A stretch of 64,000 bases of DNA, taken from the NCBI GenBank assembly GCA_964036155.1, contig OZ038422.1, forward strand, positions 79,507,201 to 79,571,200, in the 5' to 3' direction. A model generated the notes under the pieces. That model had not been told where the DNA came from. It was given only the letters and a program-made list of their open reading frames with translations, and did not search any database. Origin of the DNA: Diploscapter coronatus (lineage: Eukaryota > Nematoda > Chromadorea > Rhabditida > Rhabditidae). How positions within the stretch are numbered: position 1 is the first letter of the stretch; every line of letters starts with the position of its first letter. Positions 26,051-38,613 of the stretch are shown here, one piece after another. Position numbers and translations under genes: made by a program.

Positions 26051-29000
26051 ATGTCAATAGGTCCGTTACCGTACCGTCTTCATCTACGGCGGTTGCCGAC
26101 CGCGAGCAAACTCAAAGGCGACAATTCAAGCAACAGCACTGACACTCTCGTTTTGTAAGTTGTAAGGATGAGGCTTTATTGCAAGAAAAATAATTTTCAG
26201 ACTTGATTCGTTCACCAAATTTGGACGAAACCCAGATAAATGTGACGTTGTTCTGACTTCAACGATTTCGAAGTAATCATCTATCTATTCTCTAAGCAAT
26301 TGTATAGTTTGAAATAATGGTAATGACGGAATTTCGTAGACGAAGTCCTTCATTTCTCGGGAAATTCTTACCATTTACTATTGTGTTCAGTCACTTTGTA
26401 ACCTCGTTAAAACATGAAAATCATTTCGTCATCTTACGTTACGACACTCAGTCATGCTGAATCTAAAGTGGCAATAATTCTCAAAAATATAATCAAAATT
26501 GGTTTCATAGCTTAAATTTTTCAGCTCCTCAAATATGATCTCCCGAGATCATGCGGAGATTTGTGGAGAGAAGAACCCGCAAGGATTGGTGGATCGGTAC
26601 TACATCGATGATCGGTCCTTGAACGGGACTTATATCAATGACATCCGTCTGAACGGAAAGACAGAAATTCGCAATGGGGACGTGATCAAATTCGGGCACA
26701 TGAATGGAGCTGCTGTGAAACGTGGAGAGAAAGCTCCACAGGTAAGGAGTTGCTTCTTCGTGAATATATTTTTCATCGGGATTTGACATTTTCAAAAATT
26801 TATGCTAATAAAATTTAGGCCAATGCCGAATTCGCGTTCCTGGTCGAGCAATCGATCGATGGGATACGGTACATCGGCTTCGACAATCACTACAGAAGAA
26901 TGAAACCGATCGTGTGCTCAGGAGACTCGCTGCATTGCACGGAGATGGAGGGTCGTTCGATAGACCGCGACAAAGGTCCTTTATCTGCTGGACTGCTTCC
27001 ACCGAACTACACCCCCTCTTCGATGGGAGGAGTGATCGGCATGGCACCAGCCTCGGGACATCACCCACAAATGCATCCTCCGAACTCCGCAGCAACTACT
27101 GTCGCTGCTCATTTCGCTCAAGGACAGCACGCGGTAAATTTCTGCATTTAATTGAAAACGTTGAAATTCGTTTCGAGATCTCAACTGATGAAGCAGCAGT
27201 TCTAAGAAGATCGATAAAATAGCAACCACTTTTTGCAAGAATTTATGATTTTGAAAAGTGCGATTGCTCCCACTAGTTCACCAGCGTGCTAGTTCCGGGT
27301 CACTGACCACTGGTCTCGTTTATTATTTTAGTGCAATTCTTTCGAACGAGTTTCTCCTTAATCATTCTCATGCGCGATGCATTACTTTTTGCCGTTCTAC
27401 TGTTATGCTTCAGAGGTTGAGGTAATCCGAGCTCTTTTATCGAACCTATTGAATAATAGCCCTATGATCTCGTTTCAGCAATCACAACTTCATACGTCTC
27501 CGCCGTCTTCCGCCTCGGTAGCTGCAGCAGCGTCTTTGGCCTCTGCCTCAATACCGCCTATTTCTGGGTCTGCCAACGATTCGACGATGGCCACGATGGG
27601 TTGGCTCAACACTCTTGCACAATTCCCTATGGCATTCCAATCTCAACTTCCCTACCTCCAGGTAAATTTATTTTAGATCAATTGGAATTTTGCCATTATC
27701 GTTTTTATTGTAAAAGAAATGATCGAGAAAATCAATGGTTTGGAATAAGCCATATTCTTCATACGCAAATATGCAATGCGAAAAAATCAGAACCAAGCAG
27801 CTCAACTACAATGGATGCAGCAGAATGCGTTGGCTCGACCACAGGCGTCGCAATTCCGAATGCCTGATGTCTTGAGTGCAGCAGGGCAGCTTGGGCAGAA
27901 TACCTCGTTCCTCCAGGGGATGACCAAATTTCCGATTGTAAGTTGAAGGATGCAACTACTAGTTGTCGGAACGTGAGATGTTGGAATGTATTCTAAAGAA
28001 ACTCCTTCTGACATCTAGTCGAATTCATTCCGATTTTCTGGCATTCCGATAACTAGAAACTGACGTTGGAGAAGTTTATTGATAACAGCTCCAATCGAAG
28101 TACGCGTTCAATAATCACCAAATGATTTCAGTCGAACCAACTGATGAACTCGTTCCTTGGTCAGAGTGCAGCTGCAGCGGCCGCATCGAATCCACTCTCG
28201 AACCCTGCCCAATCAGTCGCATCGTCGCAGGCACATCCAGTCCCAACGTCAGCCACTATAAATGCACAAGCAAATCAGCCGAATGTGTCACATCCCCAAT
28301 CAGTTAATCGGGTAAGCAATTAGAAGATTGTCATCAGAAGAGTTAGTCCGTGATGGACGAGTGCCAAATAGCGAAGGAATTAGGATTTTAAATATTTCAA
28401 CTTTTAAATCTATGAAATCCTAGATTAGTGTTATCGCCTGAGAATGCAGTACCCGAGATAAGAGGTTCACATTTCAATTTCAGGCTTTATCCGATCATCG
28501 TGAGAAGGAGGCGGCTCAATCATTATCTGCGTCCAATCTCGTCACGAACTCTACTGCTTCTGGAGTTCAACGTCAATCAGCCGACTCAGATTCTCAACCG
28601 ACTGCTGCAAACGCGAACGCAAATGCAGGAACGACGAAGAATCCCTATACGGTCCTGAATATGCGAGATGAACGGAGTTCCAAGCCTGTGCCAGTTGGGT
28701 CTCCTCCAATGGAATGCGATAGTTCTGTGCCGAGTCCACCGAAAGCTACTCCTACAGTCATCACTCCCAAGAATTCGCCGGTTTCACCTGTCAAGCAGAC
28801 CAAAGAAAGTAAGAGTTCTTTATGAGCTTGAAAAGTAAAAGAAAAATTCGAAATTTCAGTCATTCCATCCCCACCACTTCGAGCTCCCGCCCCAGCACCG
28901 TGGAACACAACTCCGTCACCAAAAATGCGGGAACCCGCAGAAGATACTATCGAGAAGAGCAAAAGCAAGAAGAAGAAGGAGCAAGATGTAAGGTTTATAG

Positions 29001-30676
29001 TATTCTAGGATCTTTAGATTTGATAAGATTGGAGGTCCGGGATTAACGTTACCAAATTGCTTATCATATTTGAGATTTTTTGAAACCAAATTTTTCTGAA
29101 TAGTCATCCTCGCGATAAACCACTTGTTGGTATTTTGATGTCAAAAAATTCAGATAGAGAGCAGCAACAAGAAACCTGCGCCGATTTCGAGTTCAAAGGA
29201 GTCGAAGGGGTCAAAACCAGAGCGGAGAGTGAGCATATCTGAGAAGGGCGGAGCAGGTGGGCAGAAGAAGAGGCCAAATGAAATCGAGAGGCTGCTGACC
29301 GATCTGACAGAGACCAGCTGGGTCAATACTGTCAGGTAAATTAGATGTCTATCTTCTTGAAAAAATCTCCAATTCCAGAAGGGTATCGTCAGGGTCCAGA
29401 AGGCCAACTGAAGAAGTATTGCTTGAGAAGAAAGCCAAGAAGGAGATGAAGAAGGTGAAGATGCTTCTATTTCAAAGTAACCCGAAACCTCATGCCATAT
29501 ATTTTTAGAAAGCCAAGCGAGAGAGGGAAGAGCGTGAACGGGAAAAGGCCTTGTCTGCATCTGGAAGTTCTGGAGCCAGGTCGTCAGACCCGACAAAACG
29601 ACGAATGAAGCAGCTGAGCGATGAATCGTCCAGCAGCAGCAGCAGCTCGAGTGAAGAAGAGCCGGTCAAATCAGAGATCGACTCGGATGAATCGGATTCG
29701 GAGAGGCCACCGCCGAAGAAGGCTAAACACTCCGAGAAGGCGGCCGCTCCAATCAGTGTCGCGAGGCATACTGTTCCGACCTCGAAACACAAGGTAAGAA
29801 TTGAATTATTTTTCAAACGATTCATATTTGGTTCCAATGGTCGTACATATGAAAATTAAGTTCTAGAAACTGATATATATATATATATAAAATCGCGAGT
29901 CGTTAAAATTCAGAAGACATTTTCTCATGATAATAAACAAAGAGACGGTGAAACAGATCAAATCTAAGTTTTTGAATTTCAGAAACGGAAATCGCGAAAA
30001 TCGGACTCGGAAAGTAGCGACTCGGAAGACGATGAATCTGATCGAGAAAAGAGGAAAAAGAAGAAGGAGAAGAAATTAGCAAAGAAGGAAAAGGAGAGGG
30101 AGAAGGAAAAAGAGAAGGAGAAAGAAAAAGAGAAAGAAAAAGAGAAGGAAAAGAAAAAGTCGTCTAGTAAGCATCACAAGAAGGAGAAGGTAATGAAGAG
30201 AAGTGAAAGCTAAACTAATTGCATTTTTAGGAAATCGAATCTCGAGTAGATTCCGCCGAAATGGCCGATGACGATCCACTCAAGGGCCAATGTGGTTTGT
30301 TCTCCACCTGCAAGAATCCCATCGCCGATGATGTTAACTGGGTAAGTTGATTATTTCCTATATTTCCAAGACTTTTTAATAAAGTATTTTCTCCTATCTT
30401 TAATTAACATTATCTGTCAGTTTTCGAAACGTAACCATTTGAGTATGTTTTTCAGACAATGCTAAATAATTTATACACTTCTGAACTTTCTTAATTTTAT
30501 ATTCAGTATTTCTTTAGATCCAATGCGACTTGTGCCTTCAATGGTATCACGCGATTTGCGTGTTCGGTTCAAATTCGATACCCGAAGAAGAAATGGAGCG
30601 GTACGACTGTGGCTGCAAGAGTCGAGACAGGGAAAAGCATAAACATCACAAGAAGAAGAAGAAGTCCAACAAGTAG
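26051..30676 (+). CDS. FHA and PHD-finger nuclear protein (TCF19-like architecture)
   Basis: Fifteen exons (first 26051-26154, last 30518-30676) sum to 2691 nt, 896 residues, all phases consistent. An N-terminal FHA domain at about residues 33-125 has the phosphothreonine-binding set FGRNP, MISRDHAEI and SLNGTYINDIRLNG. The middle is Gln/Ala/Ser/Asn/Pro-rich and probably disordered. Basic and acidic tracts follow, including a nine-serine run and a long Lys/Glu coil (30050-30180). The C-terminus has a PHD-like zinc finger, QCGLFSTCKN...IQCDLCLQWYHAIC...YDCGC, then a Lys/His-rich tail. FHA plus PHD in one protein is the arrangement of vertebrate TCF19, a histone H3K4me3-reading factor. The orthology is inference from architecture, as is the nuclear location. 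Nematode orthologue name unknown to me. The gene converges on the neprilysin gene. Confidence 0.87.
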
Positions 30677-32091
30677 AAAACATCATCGTAGCCTCTTACT
30701 TTCGCAGTAATCTCACGATAGAAACTTAACCACGGTAGAAATTTAATATTTTAGAGAATTGTAAATTCGAATAATCCGAGTTTAGCTTCGAAGTCTAGGA
30801 AAAAACTTATGAATTTCGAATCAGTATATTATAATATCCTAAAATTCATAAGTTTTTTTAATTATAATTTTTAGTGACCTGAAATTTTTCTTCAAGAATT
30901 ATTCCGATAACTGAATTACCTTACACCCTATGCATTTGTGATTTATACATAGCGAAGTTCTATCCTTTCCAGGCATTTATTTTCTAAAATATCACAATTC
31001 TTTTCATTTCTGAATTTCCAAACTCATTTCGAATGCTATAACATTGGTTAGCCAAGAATTCTAGGAAAATGCCAAATTCATCTGTTCATCTGCGAAAATC
31101 TCATCTTTTCACCCACAAATCTGACCCATCAGCCTCAACAAACCCATACACTTATCTAATAGCCTAAACGGATATCATTTTCACAATTTTCTTTCTTACT
31201 TCATTCGTTTTTGCTAAAATTAGATTAATCTACGGATGTCTAGAATCTCGACGGGTTGTGTCATAAATTCTCTATCATTTCTTCATTTCATCCTAATGTT
31301 ATTTTCTATTTTTCTATCAGTAATAAGTTAAAATCCATTTATTACTTCACAAAATCTCGTTTAGGTTGAAAACTCAATAAAATATTACTATTTGTGAAAG
31401 GTTTCAAATTTGTAAAGTTGAAGGAAAAGATCATAGAAAAGGAAATTAAGTCGGCGATAGAGGCACCTAGGAAATTGAAAATTTGAAGAGAAACGTAATC
31501 CTTTTTCAAATTTTCAATAAAAGAGATCGCACCTTTAAGGATGCTAAAGATAAAATTCAAAAATATAAAATCAGGGAAATATTCCCGAAAATAAAAAAAA
31601 TCATAAAATATTTACACACTGATATCAAATCTAGGTTTGTTTCTTTTAGATAATATTTATAACTTCTAATATGTAGTATCCTCTATAAATTTAGCATGAG
31701 TATACAAATTCATGTAGAATCTCATATTATTATGTACTTGGATATACTACGTAAGTTGACGATATAAGGGATATGATAACTCGTAGACTACGCATGCATA
31801 AGTTATTTATAATCGTCGTAAAATGGGTATATAAAATATGAGATAGATATCTTATTGAAATTAAGTATGAATTCCGATATATTGCACAGAAGTCATGATA
31901 TACCGGGGGTATTGTGAATATGTGGTATAAATTAGAGACTAGATTCGTAGCTCCGTCCCTCGTGTATAGTATAAAATTTATGAGAATTAAAATCAATGAT
32001 ATCTTGAACCGTCTACACCTGTATGTATGAACGTAACAATAAAACAAATAGAAGAATAAAATATGAAAATGCATTTAAAAATCTTACCACT
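30677..32091. other. Convergent 3' intergenic region
   Basis: About 1.4 kb, very AT-rich, between the stops of two converging genes, so it should contain both 3' UTRs. No coding segment, RNA gene or strong repeat was recognised. TATGAATTTC/AAATTCATAA near 30800-30850 pairs locally but is AT-rich and short. Confidence 0.5.
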
Positions 32092-35000
32092 TTACCAAAC
32101 GACACACTTGTTGGAGGGGTTGAGGACCGAGTTGACTGGACAGTTGTAGGCAGCTGAGAAGTCTTCCATGTTTGAGAGAACACCAAAGACTCGGAAAATC
32201 TGAAAGAATAATTGCCATTTTCTGATATTGAAATTTCCAAAAGTTGAACTTCATGGTAAATTATCTCAGTTTATCCGTTAGTTACTTTGAACATCGCTAA
32301 ATTAGAAAATTAGCTATTCGAGAAAGTGAAGAGAAGCAAAGATGCTTTCCAAGGCAATGGAATAGAAGAACCTACTTTGAAAAATAAATACTGTGGAAAA
32401 AATGACCTCTGGAGAATGTTCGTCTGTCAAAACCTGTTGCATGGCGGCAGCCTGTTTCTTCTGTCCGCACCAGAAATGAGCATAACTCAGGAAAAAGATC
32501 TGCTCGTTCGAATACTTCGACAGGCCGGGTAGTCGGGGCTCCTCTCCGTGAGTTCGCACGTATTTCTTGTAGGCACGGAATGACTCTTTCACTCCTCCAT
32601 TATCCGCGATGTTTTCTCCCTGTGTCAGTTTTCCGTTTACCTGAAAGCATTCAAATTTTGTCGACAAGCCGAGAGTGAATTGACGGTATCTAACGATCGG
32701 GAATATATTCCTGATTTGCTGAAACACAATAAATTGGGATTAAAAAGGAGCCTACATTAATATTGGTTTGAGGAACGGTGTAATTGCTGTATTGTTGCAC
32801 GATGCACTGTCTTCGCTCGTCGAAAGCCTGCAGCGAAGCGGCACTCCACCAATTGAACAGATTACCGTCCTTGTCGTATTGACTGCCTTGGTCTGGAAAC
32901 GAACCAAATAAAATCCATTTGGATCACCAATCGAAGATAATTCATAGGATTCGCCCAGAAGTAAGTTCATTGAAAGAAATTAGGGAATGGATGGCGAGAA
33001 AAGGGACAGGATTAGTGAATTTCGGACATTTCGACACAAATGATGCACAACTTACCGTCAAATCCGTGAGTTATCTCGTGTCCGATCACTGCGCCAATCT
33101 AGAGAAGAAAATACTATGCAGAGAAAAATATTGAAAAAAAATACCGCTCCGTAATTGACAGCCTTTGGGAATTCACCGCTGAAGAAGGGAGGCTGCAGAA
33201 TGCCGGCGGGGAAGGCTAAAATCGAACGTATGTTTTCCATAGATTTCAAACCCGTAAAAAATAAATGTTTCAGAGACATCCGAACAGATCCTCTTTCAGA
33301 AAGAAAATGTTTCGAAGATAATAATAATAATATCTTATCGAAAGTACCATTGGTCTATTTGAGATATTTGAAGATTGGTACTTTGCATTACAGAAAAGTC
33401 GGATTGTCGAGACTATTGGAAGAAACTTGTGTTGCATAAGAATGTGAAAATCTTACTGATCGAGTTTTTCTCTGGCGAGTAGAAGGCGTTGACAATGGCT
33501 GGAGAGACGTCGAATTCCCTCTTGTCGAATGGTTTGAGCAGTTTGCGGAACTCTCGGTTGTTCATCCAGACCAGACTCTTCTTCATCAAATCGTAGTAAT
33601 TATCGGTTGGTTGGATGTCGAGCTGGAATTCGAGAATTGAAGAAAAATAATTACTTTGCAAATATTCTAGATGTCAATTTTTAACATTTGAATAAGTTTC
33701 AGTGATTGACAATAAATAACATGGGAAAAATAAATCGCTTAATTTGAATTTAGTCGCGTAAAAATTACTCGAAAAAGTTACAACAATAACGAAAAAATGC
33801 CGTACCAATTTGTACTGTTCATCCAGTCTATTTCGATCCTTCGTGATGTCCGGGTAGCCAATATTCGAAATCATGGACTTGGCCTTGATTATCGCTAGCC
33901 TCTTCGTTGCGTCGTCCATCCAATTATTCTCGTTGACCAAATCACTAAACGCTTCCAGCAGTAAACCGATCATTTCCTAAATTCTCGAATAGCCAATCTC
34001 GACTCGCATTCATTAGACTAGTAAATGAATTTTACCAGGGCTTCCGACTTGTCGTGCTCCATGAAGTGCTCTTCGACGTAAATGGCTCCGGCAGCGAGAG
34101 GCAGAATTGTGGTGGGAACGGAAACGCACTCTTTCCAGCGAGGGGCTGATTGCTGCTGACCGGTCATCACGCGGAGAAACTCCTTAATTTCATTTTTCGT
34201 ATTTTTTTCGATTTAAATAAAACAAATGATATAATAAATACTCCAAACAATATTGAATTTCACGCGATTTTCTTCACGCATATTCAATCTCAAAGTTAGT
34301 GTATATTGGCGGCTCATCACTTGAATAAAGCTCGAAATTTGAATCATTTTCAGTGGCCATAAAACGTGTTTCTTTCTCTTAACGCTGTAATAGTTACGGA
34401 AAAGAATGTGTCTACCTGCTTGATGTCTTCGAATCGGTCATCCAAATAGCGAACGTTGGTCTGCACAACTCGCCACACGATGTAATTCGCCAGGACGGTT
34501 GGATCTGTTTTGGCTATCAAATCTGACATCTAAAACGGGATAATAGAAATGTTCTACCGAATAACCGTACCTTTCTGAGATACTCGATTTCACAGACAAT
34601 GACTTGCGAGTTGTTTGTGAACATGTCTTTCAGCTCAGCTGGGGCGTTGTCCTTCAGGAACTTGAGCCAGTCGATCTGAAAATCAACTCTTACCCTTTGA
34701 ACTAGTCATTCCCTACCTGAGGCATGTACTCGTACATATCGGAAATGTTGCGTTTGTTGTAGAGCCGAGTGTTGTTGCGTCGTTCTTCTTCAGGCACGAC
34801 GATCTGAAAACCGATAAATTTGTGCATGGTTCAGAAATATAGCCTATTAGTAACCAATTGTTAGGCTCGTTACACCTCAAGACAGCGAATCGTCATAGAA
34901 ATCATTTATAAAAGAAAAGAAAAATTACCTTAGCCATTTCTGTTTCGAATTCGATGATTTTTTCGATGTCGGCATGAACGTCGACATCTGATCGGGATAT

Positions 35001-38000
35001 ATTCTCGTCTAGTCGAAGGATATGCGAAATCTAAAAATTATTGAGAAAATTTCGATAATCATTTTCTATTTTTCTCTTTTCATATAGACCTAGGGGGTAT
35101 TTGAATCAGACTCAGAAAAGATTATAGGAGGTAGGTCGAATGACTATCCTGACTTAAGTCCTTGCTAGGTCTGTCTTCATAATTCATTAGAAATGTTAAA
35201 AAAGGGCTTACGTCTTGCATGTACCGCCTGTATGCATTGATGTGGCTGGCGAACATCGATGCATTCAAGTAGTAATCCCTCGCTCCTCTGCCTAAAGTCA
35301 GAGTGCCTTGATCGAAGAACAGCGTGTTGTAGGAAGTGTTCTTCGAATCTGCATAGACGTAGAATTGGAAGAAAATGTCAACGCCGTAGTCACGAGCAGC
35401 GATGAGAAGATCTGAAACTTCGAGGGTAAACAACGTTCAGGCATCAAGTGAAATTTTGACACGAGTGAGTAAATGCTGTCAAGGATTTATTTGAGTTTAA
35501 TGCTTCCTGGCAAAACAAGCTCTGTTGCTTTCTCTATCGTGTTTCAAAAACATCGTACTTATATTCAATAGAAAGGAGCAAATTACCGGTGGTGCTCTTC
35601 GGGTCCTCCCTCAATTTACCGTCATTTCTTAGCATCGGCCAATCGCCCAAGTCCTTCAAAGTTTCGAAGAGAAGACTGAAATTTTCGAATTTGGCAAATT
35701 TGAAATTTGGAAAATCTGACGATGTCTTGAGTTGATTGAGCTCGGTCTGGTTCATGCAGGCCTTGTAGGACATGCGGACCATGTTGATCGATCGGGAGGT
35801 ACTGTTGGCTTCTCGCTCCAATAGAACTAAAAAAGAACTAATGAAATAGGTTTCTAAAAATTTCCATATTAACCAATCAATGTAACTATCTAAACTTAAT
35901 TCTCCACTTGTGCAATGGAGAACGATGAAAATTCATTTAGAAACATGTAATAAGAAATAAGTTTCTAACAAATGTCGTCTATAACCCAGAAGATCGGTTT
36001 CAATGCTTCTTCATTAATCATGGAATCGTGAGAATGAGTTAATACCTCTGAGCTGCTGCCGAACCTGTTCCTTAACGTGTGCAAAAGTGCCGTAGACATA
36101 CATGTCATCGGGAATCGGGTGGTACGAGTTCCACCTGCCGCACGCGAACTCGAAGAAGTTCTCGCACGGGTCCACTGACTGATTCATCGCGTCCATCTCA
36201 AAGTTAGTCGAGATAAAAAAATTTAGAAAAAAAATCTATTCTTGTTACGAAGCCTTATTTCAGAGAAAATAATATGCGGTGAAATATAAAGAAATTGTCC
36301 TCCAGAACAATTATTATAAGTTATGGCGAGCTTGAAACTTATTCAAATTTCATATTCTTGAAATCTGTGAAAAAGAATTCATAAAATTGCTTCAATTTTT
36401 CGGAATTGCATACCAAATGAGTTGCAGCTCTAACGCATCCAGGAGTAAAGCAAATGTCTGGTTGTTTGGGCGTCGTTGTTGGGGGTACTGTAGATGGAGT
36501 CGTCGTTGTCGTCGATTCGGACTCAGAAGGAACCAATGGCGGTGTGACGTCGTGCATCCCAGAAGTTGACTTGTCGACTACTATGGGCACTAATTTATCT
36601 GAAAAAGATCGGTGTTCACTAACAATAAATTTGCAATCGGAATTAGGAGGAGAAAGAAAGCAGATGCTAATTTGCCGCTAACAAAAACGGGAACAATTTT
36701 CAAAAACATTTGATCTTACAAAGTAAGTTTGAAAAATTCCAAACAAACAGGATAAAGAAGCTCACCTTGATTCGGCTTCAGGTTGAATAACAAAATCGTC
36801 AGGATTAACGACAAGAGCAAGAGCAGAAATATGAGTGGCAAGGCGACCTTCTCAATTGTCGTCCTTCGAGCCCACCAACGAGCGGCGCCCTGAACATTGA
36901 CCAATTAACGATAACTGGGATGGCTATCGTACACTTGTAATAGTTGTAGCTAATAAAACTCGTTGGTATCGAAGATTTTGAATTCGGGCATAGACTTTAG
37001 ACATTTTCGTGAAATAACGATAATAGCAGGTGATTCACATGAAGGTAGACTGGAAATTTCACTCATTTCAGAATTTTGAAAAACTCTTAGCATGAGAAAG
37101 AACAAGAAAAGAGAATCTGGTATCAAAATGATCAGCAAGATGTGAAAAAACACTTTGATATCAAATACTTTTCTGGAAAAATGAGATATTTTAAAATGAG
37201 TGAAATTTTCAGAAGAAAAATAGAGTAATTTGATCGATTAACAAACCTTTCCGCCCGGGATAAACAAGACAGAGGGAGGCATTTCATCGGGTGGTGCATT
37301 GAAACACGGCGACGAACTGCTGAATTTTAATATATCGATTTTTCCGCGTATAATCTTCCCACTCATTCCAGAAATGAATTATCGATTTTTATCACTCTTT
37401 AGGTTTTTATGGGAACTAGCAGAGTTCACATCATGCGAAATTTGCATAATCTTATAATCCCTAAATAGCCCGTCTTTCTGGTAAAAATTCAGATTTTGGA
37501 CGAGTTATCAAATTTTCGAAGACGAAAAACTATGCAAGTGTTCGGGGAAAGCTTAAAATTGTATGCAAATTTTGTGAAATCATGACGAATTTCGTGCTTC
37601 GCAATGCAGCAATCTCAGTTCAAAAATCAAAACTATTTGTCTAGTTTATACTTTTCCTATAAAAACGACCTGCTCTTTTCGTCTCTGCATAAATAATAAT
37701 TATACAGCGAATGTGGAATGTCATTCACAGAATCAATAATTTTCTTATCAAATTGTATAGCTATTCAGAAACATATGCCGGTTTGTATAGAATTCTGTTA
37801 AGAAAATTATATGTAAGAGGTTTTTCATGAAACTCTTCCTTATCGTAGGATTAGGTTTTTCACTTGAGAATTAGAATAAAATTAATTTTCTAGCTTGTTT
37901 TCTAATTCTACTTTATGATGAATCTAGAAAATGTGTTTTTCTAGTCTAGACATGCACAAATCCATTCATTTCCCAGGGTCTTGTAACAACATCCAACATG

Positions 38001-38613
38001 TGCTTCGATTTCAGGAAAAGCATAAAATGTTTTGCTTTGGCGAATAAAAAGCGCATAAAGTTGTCATTTGAATCAATCAAAAAGAAAGTCGAGCCCAAAA
38101 GTCAAAGTTTTTTGCACGAATCGAAGGAAACAGCAAATTCTTGCATCAGGTGACGAAATTTACGCATAAATGAGAGCAGAATGGAAAGTCGTGCGCATAA
38201 AAATCAGAACTATCATCATTTCGATCGAAAATTTTATAATAAATTTCAAATCAAATTTTCAACAACCGGGAAAATATTCAGCTAGAACGAAAAATTACAT
38301 GAGAGGGGATATGCAAATCAGACTTTTCTATAGAACGTTGATATAGGGGGCTACGCAGCAAGACCTTGTCAGAATATTTTGACTTTAGCAGGTACGCTCG
38401 AACGATCTGGTTTAAGCCCTGTTGCTTAGGTATCTCAGGAAGTAAAACATGCATTCCCATAAAAGTTAAAATTACGGTATTTTTTTGAAAAAATAAGAGA
38501 AAAATTGAGACCTACCTGGGCGTCTCACCGCCTCCATCGGTCATGGAGATGAGCTGCATGTGGCTCTCGTTGGTCGTCAGATGCATATAATTCGGGGGCT
38601 CCAGCAGAGGCAT
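32092..38613 (-). CDS. Neprilysin-type M13 zinc metallopeptidase (type II membrane protein)
   Basis: Multi-exon gene; the first eight coding exons were checked in frame. Proposed start 38613 (MPLLEPPNYMHLTTNESHMQ), preceded by an acceptor at 38642-38648. A cytosolic part of about 65 residues is followed by a single membrane helix at about 36766-36860 (VALPLIFLLLLLSLILTILL), a Thr/Pro stalk, then the M13 ectodomain: CFTPGCVRAATHL, VDPCENFFEFACGRWNSYHP, PAIVNAFYSPEKNSI, the zinc site GAVIGHEITHGFDG (about 33050-33096), and the third ligand in GENIADNGG near 32600. It ends NPSNKCVVW with the stop at 32092-32094. The HExxH and ENxAD motifs are intact, so an active cell-surface peptide-degrading enzyme is likely. 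C. elegans nep-26 is ZK970.1, from the same cosmid as vha-9 and clpp-1 (recalled), so the linkage may be ancestral; one-to-one orthology is not shown. The N-terminal start is less sure than the rest. Confidence 0.92.
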
